Shown piece by piece: positions 16,020 to 24,233 of a DNA stretch of 64,000 bases; position 1 is the stretch's first letter, and every line of letters starts with the position of its first letter. The translations under genes and the position numbers were made by a program. The notes under the pieces were generated by a model. That model saw nothing but the letters and a program-made list of their open reading frames with translations, made no database searches and had not been told where the DNA came from. This stretch comes from DASUPK01 sp963797265 (lineage in GTDB: Bacteria > Actinomycetota > Thermoleophilia > Solirubrobacterales > 70-9), in assembly GCA_963797265.1 (NCBI GenBank), contig CAWCOY010000003.1, forward strand, positions 124,001-188,000. Direction: 5' to 3'.

Positions 16020-17594
16020 CTAACGGATCGCGTCCTCGTCGCGCTGCTCGGCCTCGAGCGTCTCGCGGGTCAGGCGCGGACCGCGACCGTCGCGTCTTTC
16101 TTCCGGCGATGGCTCCTCGGGCGGCGCCTCCCGAAGACGGCGGAGCGAGGCACGCACGTAGGAGGGTCGAAGCACCCGGCCCGCCGCTTCCCGTTCCTCC
16201 TCTTTCAGGAAGCCAGTCACCCAGAGCAACAGGGGATAGGCGAGCCAGAGGGCCGTGCGGCCCGCGAGCCCGCCGATCCCCGAGGTGGGGAGCAGCAGCT
16301 CCCCGGCGAGCACCAGCACCGCCGCGAGCCCGGTGGCCTGGCCGAGCCGCAGCCACTCGTAGGGAACCTTGAAGAGGCGCTGCGTGAAGACGTACATGAG
16401 CACCAGCACCACCGCGTAGGAGGCGACCAGTGAGACTCCGGCGCCGACGATCCCCATCGACGGAAGCAGCACAAGGTTGAGACCGATGTTGACCACCGTG
16501 CCCGCCCCCGTGGCCGGGAAGTTGAACTCGGTGCGCCCGGTGCGCCCCAGGATGATCACCAGCACGAGATAGAGGGCGTACAGCATCACCCCGGTCGAGA
16601 CGAGGCCGATCGTCTGGTAGGAGTCGAAGAACTCCGGCGCGGCCAGCGCGCGAACGATCCAGCGGGAGAGCAGCCACATCCCGGCGACGACAAAGGTCGT
16701 GACCGAGACGAACCAGGTGACGATCACGGCGTATGCGCGCCGCGCCTCGTCGTCGTCGGTGATCGAGTAGGCGAGCGGCGGCCAGGCGAGCTGGAAGCCC
16801 TTGACCAGCACGTTGACCGCCTGCGCGAACTTGACCGACAGGCTGTACAGGCCGGCGTCGCCGAGGCCGACCAGACGCACGATCAGCAGCCGGTCGATGA
16901 AGTTGAGCGAGTAGAGGGAGAGCTCGGCCGGCATGGTCGGCAGCCCCCAGCGCAGCATCCGTCGCCAGATCGCGAAGTCGGGGATCACCGCGAGCCGGTG
17001 CCTCTGCGAGATCACCAGCCCGGCGAGGAAGACGGCCCCGGTGCCGTACTGGCCCCAGAGCAGGCCGCTGGCGCCCTTGTCCTCTCCCACGACCAGCCAG
17101 ACGGTGACCGGGATCGTCACCAGCACGTTGGCGACCGTGAAGGCGAAGTAGGCCTTCGCCCGCTCGTCGATCCGGTAGAGCGCCGTGAGGAACTCGAACA
17201 TCGTGAACACCCAGAGGCCGAAGATCGCGATTCGCATCAGCCCCGGGTCGGAGTGGTCGAGCAGGAGCCTCGAGATCGGCTCGGCGAGCGGCAGGGCCAC
17301 GAGCATGCCGATCGTCGTCGTCCAGAGCAGAGAGGCGAAGGCGGTCTTCACGACCTCGGTCGGCTCCTCCCCCGCCTGGTAGTAGAAGCGCAGCAGGGCC
17401 TCGATGATGCCCAGGCGGATCACGATGCTGGCCGCGATCACGCCCGTGATCAGGACCTCGGCGGCGCCGTAGTCGGCCGGGGTCAGGTACCGCGTGTAGA
17501 GCGGCAGCAGGGCGACCGCGATCAGCTTCGAGATCACGCTCGATGCCGTGTACGCGGCACCGGTCGTCGCCAGACGGCGGAGGTATCCGGTCAT
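16020..17594 (-). CDS. Polysaccharide flippase (Wzx/MATE-like)
   Basis: This 524-residue membrane protein has about 14 hydrophobic segments. It starts MTGYLRRLATTGAAYTASSVISKLIAVALLPLYTRYL, the hallmark opening of the oligosaccharide flippase family. It would move lipid-linked repeat units across the membrane to the outer face. The first 14 segments are followed by a cytoplasmic tail of about 70 charged residues. ATG 17594 is chosen because this opening is conserved; the longer in-frame extension to 17684 would translate the large hairpin described next. The gene follows the ligase-like gene and precedes a glycosyltransferase, as in Wzx/Wzy operons. Confidence 0.9.
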   Translation of the reverse strand: MTGYLRRLATTGAAYTASSVISKLIAVALLPLYTRYLTPADYGAAEVLITGVIAASIVIRLGIIEALLRFYYQAGEEPTEVVKTAFASLLWTTTIGMLVALPLAEPISRLLLDHSDPGLMRIAIFGLWVFTMFEFLTALYRIDERAKAYFAFTVANVLVTIPVTVWLVVGEDKGASGLLWGQYGTGAVFLAGLVISQRHRLAVIPDFAIWRRMLRWGLPTMPAELSLYSLNFIDRLLIVRLVGLGDAGLYSLSVKFAQAVNVLVKGFQLAWPPLAYSITDDDEARRAYAVIVTWFVSVTTFVVAGMWLLSRWIVRALAAPEFFDSYQTIGLVSTGVMLYALYLVLVIILGRTGRTEFNFPATGAGTVVNIGLNLVLLPSMGIVGAGVSLVASYAVVLVLMYVFTQRLFKVPYEWLRLGQATGLAAVLVLAGELLLPTSGIGGLAGRTALWLAYPLLLWVTGFLKEEEREAAGRVLRPSYVRASLRRLREAPPEEPSPEERRDGRGPRLTRETLEAEQRDEDAIR

Positions 17595-17595
17595 C

Positions 17596-17760
17596 AGATG
17601 GTCGACCGCACGGCGCTGCGCGCCTGGGGGCGCGTGTGGCCGAGCAGATCGGTGGACGCAGGGCGAAGCCCTTGCTGGCGGCAAGGGCGAGCCCGAGGAC
17701 GCCGAGATGCGACGGCCACAGGCGTCAGCCAGGCGCGCATGGTCGTGCGGTCGACCATCT
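17596..17760. repeat. 165-nt near-perfect palindrome (long hairpin) before the flippase
   Basis: The element fills almost the whole gap between the ligase-like stop codon and the flippase ATG. Outer arms are 17 bp and perfect (AGATGGTCGACCGCACG at 17596-17612, complement at 17744-17760). After a nearly paired 5x5 interior there is a 10-bp stem (17618-17627 with 17729-17738), a 7-bp stem (17635-17641 with 17714-17720), a short ATCGG-type stem, a 4-bp stem (17661-17664 with 17691-17694) and an 8-bp top stem (17668-17675 with 17681-17688) with a 5-base loop. It contains no convincing ORF. It could be a structured 5' leader, an attenuator or mRNA-processing site, or a MITE-like mobile repeat; no target-site duplication is apparent. 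Confidence 0.7.
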
Positions 17761-17761
17761 A

Positions 17762-19312
17762 CTAACCGGCGACTGTAGGTGCCGGCGGTGCCTCGGCCTG
17801 GGCGGTGACCTTCCGCGGAAGTTCACCCACGCCCACCTCGGCTGCCAGCACCGCGCCCATGGCCAGCAGCGCCCAGGTCAGTGGGTCGGTGAGGTAGGCG
17901 GCGTAGCCGATCGTGTGGACCAGTAGCGCGGCGAACGCGGTGGCGATCGCGATCCGCGCCGGGCCGAGCTCGACCCGACTCCCCTCGCCAAGCGTCTCGA
18001 AGGGCGCACCGAGGCCGGGGGCGATCGCCCGCATGCCGGAGAACAGCGTCCAGAGCGCCGCGGCCAGCAGCGCGAGGTACGCGGCGATCCCGATGACACC
18101 CTGTTCGGCCGCCACGGTGACCGGCTCGGTGTGGGAGATCGTCGTATCGCCGGGACGCACGTTCTCCTCGCGAGCGAAGGCCTTCGAGAAGGAGGCCGAG
18201 CCGTACCCGTACAGCGGGCGGTGCTTCGCCAGCTTCAGGCCGCCCGACACCAGGCTGCTGTGGCCCTCCGTCACGGTCCGCGTCGATTCGTTTGACCCGC
18301 CGCCCACGGTCAGGACCGCAACGAATACGACGGCGAGCACGATGGGCGTGGCGACGAGCGCCCAGCGGACGCTCCAGCGCAGGGCCGCCAGCACGGCGAG
18401 CCCGATGAAGAGCGCGATGAAGCTCGTCTGGGAGAAGGCGAAGAGAAGGCCGGCGAACGCCACGCCGATCGCGGCCACGAGCAGGAAGGCGAAGCGCCGG
18501 TCGTCCGCCCAGAGGAGGACCGCGGCAGCCACGACGATCGGGAAGATCAGGTAGCGCCCGTAGATGTTCGGGTCCCAGAAGACAGAGTTGACGCGGAAGT
18601 AGAAGTGGAAGTCGTTCGAGGCCTCGAGCTTGTCGTTCCAGAAGATGTGCTGGCTGGCGAACTGCTCGATCCCCACCAAGGCGAGGAGGACCCCCTCAGC
18701 GACGATCACAATGAAGGCGAGGCGAAGCAGCCGCCGGTCCCAGCTCGCCTCCGCGAGCAAGGAGAAGAGCACCGCGAACGGGATCAGGAAGAAACCGGTG
18801 TTGCGCGCCGCGAAGGCGACGTCGTCGGAGTAGATCGTCTGCAGCGCGTACACGCAGATCACGACCACCAGGGCGACAACTAGGGGTTTCGGAAGGCGGC
18901 GCAGCTGGGTCTCACCCCGCAGGGTCGAGACCAGTGTCGCCAGCACGCCCGCGCCGATCACCGCGTAGAGCGGTACCAGCAGGTTGACCGCCTCTCCCCC
19001 CGCCACGTGCAGCCTGACCCTGAACGGCATCGCGGCGACCACGAGCAGCGGGAGCAGGACCGGCCAGCGCAGCATCGCCACGGCGCCGATGACCAGCCCG
19101 ATGACCGCCGCGACGATCACCCCCGCGAACTCGAGATCGTGGGAGCGGAGGTTGGCGATGTCGTCCCAGCCCTGACCGGCGATCAGGGCCGTCGCCAGCG
19201 CCAGCGCGACCACGAGGCCGGCGACCCGCATCCGCGGCCCCCACGCGAGCAGCGCGACCGACACCGCGGCCGCTCCGCCGAGGCAGCCCGCTACTTCCAG
19301 AGCCTCGCTCAA
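17762..19312 (-). CDS. O-antigen ligase / polymerase-like membrane protein
   Basis: This 516-residue protein has about 12-14 membrane segments and a large extracytoplasmic loop near residues 345-400. The loop contains the conserved H-x-x-x-G-x-G pattern of the O-antigen ligase/Wzy_C group (KHRPLYGYGSASF, followed by SHTEPVTVAAEQGVIG). Members join or polymerise lipid-linked polysaccharide on the outer face of the membrane. DPNIYGRYLIFPIV near residue 245 is also typical. The start overlaps the small FlgD-like gene by 4 bases. Between its stop and the flippase start lies the 165-nt hairpin, so the relative amount of the two proteins could be set there. Confidence 0.85.
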   Translation of the reverse strand: MSEALEVAGCLGGAAAVSVALLAWGPRMRVAGLVVALALATALIAGQGWDDIANLRSHDLEFAGVIVAAVIGLVIGAVAMLRWPVLLPLLVVAAMPFRVRLHVAGGEAVNLLVPLYAVIGAGVLATLVSTLRGETQLRRLPKPLVVALVVVICVYALQTIYSDDVAFAARNTGFFLIPFAVLFSLLAEASWDRRLLRLAFIVIVAEGVLLALVGIEQFASQHIFWNDKLEASNDFHFYFRVNSVFWDPNIYGRYLIFPIVVAAAVLLWADDRRFAFLLVAAIGVAFAGLLFAFSQTSFIALFIGLAVLAALRWSVRWALVATPIVLAVVFVAVLTVGGGSNESTRTVTEGHSSLVSGGLKLAKHRPLYGYGSASFSKAFAREENVRPGDTTISHTEPVTVAAEQGVIGIAAYLALLAAALWTLFSGMRAIAPGLGAPFETLGEGSRVELGPARIAIATAFAALLVHTIGYAAYLTDPLTWALLAMGAVLAAEVGVGELPRKVTAQAEAPPAPTVAG

Positions 19313-19746
19313 GAGGATCCTCCGGGCGGCGAGTGGACGACCAGGTGCTCGCCGGAGGTCGCGACGCGGTCGGCGTCCCTCAACTTGAATCTGAGGTAGT
19401 AGGTCCCTTGCCCGACGGGCTTGCCGGCGTCATCGGTGCCGTCCCAGTCGTAGCAGTGAGCGTCGGACTTCTCGTCACCGCCCTTCAGCGCCTGGGCGGG
19501 CGCCAGGACGCGAACGACGTGGCCCGAGGAGTCGACCATCTCGACCTGCACGGTGTCGGCCCGCGTCAGCGTGAAACAGGCCTTGTACTGGCCCACCGGG
19601 CGATTGAGCTTGAAGAAGATGTTGCTCACCACCGGGCCCTCGTCGCGCAGGTGCTGGGTGAGGACCATCGCGCCGGCCGTCGCGGCCAGCAGAAGCGCCA
19701 CGGTCAGGGCGGCGATCACTGCGACCGGTCGACTGCGCTCGCTCAC
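19309..19746 (-). CDS. Membrane-anchored protein with FlgD-type Ig-like domain
   Basis: This 145-residue protein has a single N-terminal membrane helix (AVIAALTVALLLAATAGAM) and an extracytoplasmic beta domain. The ending CYDWDGTDDAGKPVGQGTYYLRFKL is the typical W-DG-x-D-x-x-G-x-x-V-x-x-G-x-Y pattern of FlgD Ig-like repeats, found in flagellar hook-cap proteins and many secreted proteins. No flagellar genes are present, so an envelope or surface role in the polysaccharide operon is more likely. Two Cys may pair. It starts with GTG and overlaps the ligase-like gene by 4 bases. Confidence 0.75.
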   Translation of the reverse strand: MSERSRPVAVIAALTVALLLAATAGAMVLTQHLRDEGPVVSNIFFKLNRPVGQYKACFTLTRADTVQVEMVDSSGHVVRVLAPAQALKGGDEKSDAHCYDWDGTDDAGKPVGQGTYYLRFKLRDADRVATSGEHLVVHSPPGGSS

Positions 19747-19771
19747 AGTGCGGCCGAGCTACTGGTCTGGC

Positions 19772-20596
19772 TCAGATTCCCGAGCCGGTCGTGCTGGCCC
19801 CACTCGAGCCGGCCTTATCGTCTCCCAGGACCACCGCGACGGGATCCCCCTCCGCGGCCACGCGGACCTCGTTATCCATCGGCTGCTGCTTCGGGATGCC
19901 GACGATCTCCGAGACCACGCCCGCGCACTCCTTCCCCTGTTGCGGATCGAACATGACCACGCTGGTGCTGAACGGCGAGTCTGTGTTGCCGACCGGCGTC
20001 GTCTTGTAGCCCTGCTGCTGCAGGGGACCTGCGAAGTCCGCCGCCAGGCCCTGGGCAGGCGTCCCGTTGAGCACGGCGACCCTGGTCTGCCCGGGGGGGC
20101 ATGGTCCCTTGTCCTTACCGGCGGTCGGCGCGTCGGACTCAGACCCACCGCCGACGATCCGGCTGACGCCGAAGGCGGCGCCCGCGAGCACGATGACCCC
20201 GATCAGGACGAGCGCTGCGATCCCTTTCCAATCGGAGAGCCAGGCGGGACGCTCGCGGCCGTTCGGGCGGCGGCGGCGCTGCTCGAAGCGCCTTCGCCGC
20301 TCGGCGGCCTGGCGCGCCAACTCGGCCCTCCTGAACGCCTCGGCCTCGTTCGGGGCCGTCGCGGCGGCCGCGGCGGCGGCCTCCTCGGGCTTCCTCGCGG
20401 CTACCGCCGTGGCCGCTCGCTCGGCCGGCGTGACCGTCTCGCCGTCCTCGGAGCCGGCCTCGACCAGGAAGCTCGCGTTCTCCCGCAGACGGCGAATGTC
20501 TCGCGCCTGAGCGAAGTAGAGCAGGGCAACGAGGGCCAGCCCCAGGAATGAGGCGAGGCCCGCGACGGCGCCGACATCCTTGAGGAGGCTGCTCAT
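19772..20596 (-). CDS. Membrane protein with LytR C-terminal (LytR_C) domain
   Basis: This 274-residue protein begins with a membrane helix (GLASFLGLALVALLYFAQA), followed by a charged Arg/Ala-rich cytoplasmic region (about 45-125) and a second helix (GIAALVLIGVIVLAGAAFG). The extracytoplasmic LytR_C domain is recognised by TRVAVLNGTPAQGLAADFAGPLQQQGY and ends with a Gly/Ser tail. LytR_C domains accompany LCP enzymes that attach polymers to peptidoglycan; the LCP catalytic domain itself is absent here. The location between capD and the ligase-like gene supports a role in wall attachment of the polysaccharide. Confidence 0.82.
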   Translation of the reverse strand: MSSLLKDVGAVAGLASFLGLALVALLYFAQARDIRRLRENASFLVEAGSEDGETVTPAERAATAVAARKPEEAAAAAAATAPNEAEAFRRAELARQAAERRRRFEQRRRRPNGRERPAWLSDWKGIAALVLIGVIVLAGAAFGVSRIVGGGSESDAPTAGKDKGPCPPGQTRVAVLNGTPAQGLAADFAGPLQQQGYKTTPVGNTDSPFSTSVVMFDPQQGKECAGVVSEIVGIPKQQPMDNEVRVAAEGDPVAVVLGDDKAGSSGASTTGSGI

Positions 20597-20621
20597 CCGG
20601 GGCGCGGGATGTTACGGGCGG

Positions 20622-22517
20622 CTAGGCCGTGACGTCGTCGACCGGCAGCGCAGCGGCCCGGCGCTGCGTGACCAGCTCGACGGTCTGAGCAGCGAGGTCG
20701 GCCTCGTCGCCCGAGCTGACCAGGGCCTCGAGCCGGTTCAGCGTACCGCTCACCCACTCCGGATCGCGCGGAGCCTTGCGGACCGCGCGCACGATCCGGT
20801 CGGCGGCCGTCGGCTGGGGCCGCTCGTCGGAGTTGAAGAGGTCCTCGTGGAGCTTCTCGCCCGGCCGCGCGCCCACGAACTCGATCGCGATGTCCACCTC
20901 CGGCTCGTACCCGGCCAGCCGGATCATGTTGTGCGCGAGGTCGACGATCTTCACCGGCTCTCCCATCTCGAGCACGAAGACCTCGCCGCTGGCGCCTCCC
21001 AGGTCACCCGAGCGGATCACCAGCTGGACGGCCTCCGGGATGGTCATGAAGTACCGGCTCATCTCCGGATCGGTGACGGTCACGGGGCCGCCACGCTCGA
21101 TCTGGCTGCGGAAGATCGGCACCACGCTGCCCGACGAGGCGAGGACGTTGCCGAAGCGAACGGTGACGAAGCGCGTCTGGGGGTGCTTCCGGCCCGCGGC
21201 CTCGATAATCCACTCCGCTACCGCCTTCGAGGCACCCATCACGGTGCGCGGGTTGACGGCCTTGTCGGTGGAGACGAGGACGAAGCGGTCGCACCCTGAA
21301 GCCACCGCGGTCTCGGCCGTCACCCGCGTCGCGATCGCGTTGTTGCGGATCGCCTCCAGGGGATTGGCCTCCATCAGCGGGACGTGCTTGTAGGCGGCGG
21401 CGTGGAACACGACGTCGGGCTTGAAGCGCTGCATCACCTCGAGCATCCGCTCGGGCTCCTTGCAGTCGGCGAGCACCGACTCGATCCGGGTGAAGTGACG
21501 CTCCTCGATCATCTCCCGGTCGATCCGGAAGAGGTTGTCCTCGGCGTGGTCGAGGACGACCAGCAACCTCGGCCGCACCCGGGCGATCTGGCGGACCAGC
21601 TCCGCACCGATCGAGCCGCCGGCGCCGGTCACGAGCACGACCTTGTCCTGCATGTAGGCGCCCACCCGGTCGAGCTCCATCTTCACCGGCTCGCGACCGA
21701 GGACGTCCTCCACCTGGACCTCACGTAGCTGCCTGGTGAGCTGCACGCCGCCGCGGAGCAGCTCGAAGACGGTGGGGAGAGTGCGGACGGGCACGTCGCG
21801 CTCCCGGCAGGCGGTCACCACCCGGCCGCGCAGCACGCCAGGGGCCGAGGGGATCGCGATGATCACCTCGTCGGGATTGAGGTCGTCGAGTACCTCCCCG
21901 ACCCCCTCCGTCGTGCCGACGACGTTGATGCCGTGAAGGCGCATCCCGCGCTTGCGCGGATCGTCATCGAGAAAACCGATCGCCTTCGCCCCAAGGTTGG
22001 GATTGAGCTGGAGCTCGCGGGCGACCATCTGCCCGCCCGATCCGGCACCGATCACGAGAACCCGCCGCGCGCCGCGGACATCGCGCCGCGCGAGCCGCTC
22101 CACCAGGACCATCCTCGCGAGGAGCCGAGCGCCGCCGATGAGGAAGACCGTAAGCAGGAAGTCGCTGACCACGACAGACCGGGGAATCTGATCGTCGAAC
22201 GGCTTCAGCAGGAGGAAGGTGACCGCCAGGATCGCCGTCGAGATCGCGCAGGCGCGCAGGATCGCGATCATGTCCGGCAGGCGGAAGTAGCGCCACCACT
22301 TCTCGTAGAGGCCGGAGATGTAGAAGACGATCAGCTGGCCGACGACCACGAAGCCGATCGAGCTGGCGACCATGTGGTCGTAGCGCTCCGGGATCCCTCC
22401 CGAGGCATCGAGGAAGCGCAACCTGAAGGCCAGGTAGTAGGCCACCGCGACGAGGACTGCGTCGGCGGCGATCTGGATCAGTCGATGACGCCAGACGGGA
22501 TGCTTGAGCCGATCCAC
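20622..22517 (-). CDS. Nucleotide-sugar 4,6-dehydratase/epimerase (CapD/WbpM type)
   Basis: This membrane enzyme of about 631 residues has four N-terminal membrane helices and a CoA-binding-like Rossmann region (RRVLVIGAGSGGQMVAREL near 130). Its C-terminal extended short-chain dehydrogenase has the nucleotide site VVLVTGAGGSIGAELVRQ, and FHAAAYKHVPLME, a Ser/Thr-Met-Lys triad variant (STDKAVNP...MGASKAVAEW), RFGNVLASSGSVVPIF and the C-terminal GARPGEKLHEDLF. Family members dehydrate UDP-GlcNAc to make precursors such as FucNAc or QuiNAc. GTG 22517 is preferred over a longer GTG at 22568. It is the first gene of the minus-strand run toward the flippase. Confidence 0.9.
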   Translation of the reverse strand: MDRLKHPVWRHRLIQIAADAVLVAVAYYLAFRLRFLDASGGIPERYDHMVASSIGFVVVGQLIVFYISGLYEKWWRYFRLPDMIAILRACAISTAILAVTFLLLKPFDDQIPRSVVVSDFLLTVFLIGGARLLARMVLVERLARRDVRGARRVLVIGAGSGGQMVARELQLNPNLGAKAIGFLDDDPRKRGMRLHGINVVGTTEGVGEVLDDLNPDEVIIAIPSAPGVLRGRVVTACRERDVPVRTLPTVFELLRGGVQLTRQLREVQVEDVLGREPVKMELDRVGAYMQDKVVLVTGAGGSIGAELVRQIARVRPRLLVVLDHAEDNLFRIDREMIEERHFTRIESVLADCKEPERMLEVMQRFKPDVVFHAAAYKHVPLMEANPLEAIRNNAIATRVTAETAVASGCDRFVLVSTDKAVNPRTVMGASKAVAEWIIEAAGRKHPQTRFVTVRFGNVLASSGSVVPIFRSQIERGGPVTVTDPEMSRYFMTIPEAVQLVIRSGDLGGASGEVFVLEMGEPVKIVDLAHNMIRLAGYEPEVDIAIEFVGARPGEKLHEDLFNSDERPQPTAADRIVRAVRKAPRDPEWVSGTLNRLEALVSSGDEADLAAQTVELVTQRRAAALPVDDVTA

Positions 22518-22641
22518 GCGCAGCGAGTCTAGATGTTGCGAGGGTACTGCTCGCAAAGCGAGTAGCACCCCGTTTCAGGCGGGGGACATTTGGGCGCGGC
22601 AGCCCGTGCGTGGGTACACCCCGTACCATGCCGCCCCTGTG

Positions 22642-23286
22642 ATGGGCCTCGTGATCCTCACCGGTGCGGTGACCGACAAGCTGGTCGATTTCGCCACCAA
22701 CCTGATCGGCGATGCGGGTTACGCGGGCGTCTTCGTGCTGATGACGCTGGAGAGCGCCCTGATCCCGATCCCAAGCGAGGCGACGATGTTGTTCGCCGGT
22801 TTCAAGGTCGAGGACGGGACGCTGACCCTGTTCGGGATCGTCGCCGCCGGTGTCCTGGGCAACCTGGTGGGCTCATGGATCGCCTACGCGATCGGCTACT
22901 ACGGCCGCCTGGAGCTCGTCGAGCGCCATCGGATCTTCCACACGAATCGCCGCTACCTCGACTGGGCCGACGACTGGTTCAACCGTCATGGCGATGCGAC
23001 TGTCTTCTTCTCGCGCATGCTGCCTGTGATCCGAACATTCATCTCGCTCCCGGCGGGGGTCGCGAGAATGCCCTTCTGGCGGTTCACCTGGCTGACCCTG
23101 GCCGGCTGCATCCCCTGGGTGTTCGCGCTCGCTCTGCTCGGGCGGGAAGTGGGGAGCAAGTGGGATGACTGGAAGGACCGGCTGCACTACCTCGACTACG
23201 CGGTGCTGGCGGCGATCGTGGCCCTGATCGCGTACGCGCTCTGGAAGCGACGGCGCGGCCGCGTCGAGCCCGCTACAGGGTCCTGA
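22642..23286 (+). CDS. DedA-family membrane protein
   Basis: This 214-residue protein has the DedA/SNARE-associated pattern: an amphipathic start (LVDFATNLIGDAGYAGVFVLMTLESALIPIPSEATM with the family's E-x-P-x-P-x-E-type region), the GNLVGSWIAYAIGYYG turn, and FFSRMLPVIRTFISLPAGVARMPFWRF (R-x3-R-x10-G-x-x-x-M). About five helices are present. DedA proteins act as lipid (undecaprenyl-phosphate) transporters in several bacteria. Its stop codon overlaps the uppP start as TGATG, and that pairing supports a shared role in lipid-carrier recycling. TACCAT lies 12 bases before the ATG. Confidence 0.92.
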   Translation: MGLVILTGAVTDKLVDFATNLIGDAGYAGVFVLMTLESALIPIPSEATMLFAGFKVEDGTLTLFGIVAAGVLGNLVGSWIAYAIGYYGRLELVERHRIFHTNRRYLDWADDWFNRHGDATVFFSRMLPVIRTFISLPAGVARMPFWRFTWLTLAGCIPWVFALALLGREVGSKWDDWKDRLHYLDYAVLAAIVALIAYALWKRRRGRVEPATGS

Positions 23287-24233
23287 TGCGCACATCGAGG
23301 GCGATCGTCCTCGGCGCGGTCCAGGGGCCGACCGAGCTCCTGCCGATCTCGAGCTCCGCGCATCTCACCCTCGCCTCCTGGTTCCTCGGCTGGACGCGCG
23401 AGGACGGCGACGCCGAGCTGGAGAAGACCTTCGGCGTCGCGCTCCACGCCGGCGCCGCTGCGGCGCTGCTCGTCGGCCAGCGGCAGGTCATCGTGGACGA
23501 GCTCCGCACGTTCGACCGGCGCAAGGCGGCCGTGCTCGGCCTCTCCTTCCTGCCGGCGGCGGTCTTCGGCGTTCTCTTCGAGCGCGTCATCGAGCGCCGC
23601 CTGGGCGGTCCGCTTCCGACCGCCGCCGGGCTGCTCACCGGATCAGCCGCCATGGTCGCGGCGGATCGCACGCCCCAGGGGCGGGATCGCGGTCAGGCCA
23701 CCGCCGCCGACGGGCTTGCCCTCGGTTTCGCCCAGGCGGCCGCCCTCGCCCCGGGCATCTCGCGCAACGGCGCCACGCTCAGCGTCGCGCGCTGGCGCGG
23801 CTTCAGCCGGCAGCACGCCAACATGCTTTCCAGGACCGTGGCGCTGCCCGTGATCGTCGGCGCCGCGGTGCTCAAGGGCGCCCGGTTGAGGCGGCGCGGA
23901 TTGCCGCCGGACCAGCGCAGTGCATTCGTCGCTGGGACTGCGGCCTCGTTCGCCTCGACGCTCGGCTCGCAAGCCCTGATCCGAGTCGTCGAGCGCGATA
24001 GCGCGCTCTGGCCCTATGCCGCCTATCGGGTCGGCCTGGCCGGCCTCGTGCTCGGCCGGCTCTGGCGGCGCTCGCGGAGGCAGCGCGCCGACCTTCGTGG
24101 CTTCGGCCAGCCGGACAACCTCATCTCCGGCGATGGCAGACCCGTGGCCTCCGGGAACGGCGCGCCCACCTGGGCACCCGTCTCGGGGTCGGGGACCGCG
24201 CCGGAGTCCCCCTCGCGGCCGGAATCGCCGTGA
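23286..24233 (+). CDS. uppP: Undecaprenyl-diphosphatase
   Basis: The enzyme hydrolyses undecaprenyl diphosphate to the monophosphate, renewing the carrier for peptidoglycan and surface polysaccharide. At 315 residues it has the BacA/UppP motifs AVQGPTELLPISSSAHL (normally E-G-x-T-E-F-L-P-x-S-S-x-G-H; here QG-PTEL, with Ala before His) and PGISRNGATL (the PGxSRxxxT box with its essential Arg). The last ~55 residues are a hydrophilic, low-complexity tail (DNLISGDGRPVASGNGAP...) not needed for the fold. Its final bases overlap the purM start. It is probably co-expressed with dedA. Confidence 0.9.
   Translation: MRTSRAIVLGAVQGPTELLPISSSAHLTLASWFLGWTREDGDAELEKTFGVALHAGAAAALLVGQRQVIVDELRTFDRRKAAVLGLSFLPAAVFGVLFERVIERRLGGPLPTAAGLLTGSAAMVAADRTPQGRDRGQATAADGLALGFAQAAALAPGISRNGATLSVARWRGFSRQHANMLSRTVALPVIVGAAVLKGARLRRRGLPPDQRSAFVAGTAASFASTLGSQALIRVVERDSALWPYAAYRVGLAGLVLGRLWRRSRRQRADLRGFGQPDNLISGDGRPVASGNGAPTWAPVSGSGTAPESPSRPESP

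Noticed and set aside
22525..22570. Small hairpin TGCTCGCAAAGCGAGTA upstream of capD
   Set aside because: It has only 7 bp with a wobble pair and no known regulatory match.
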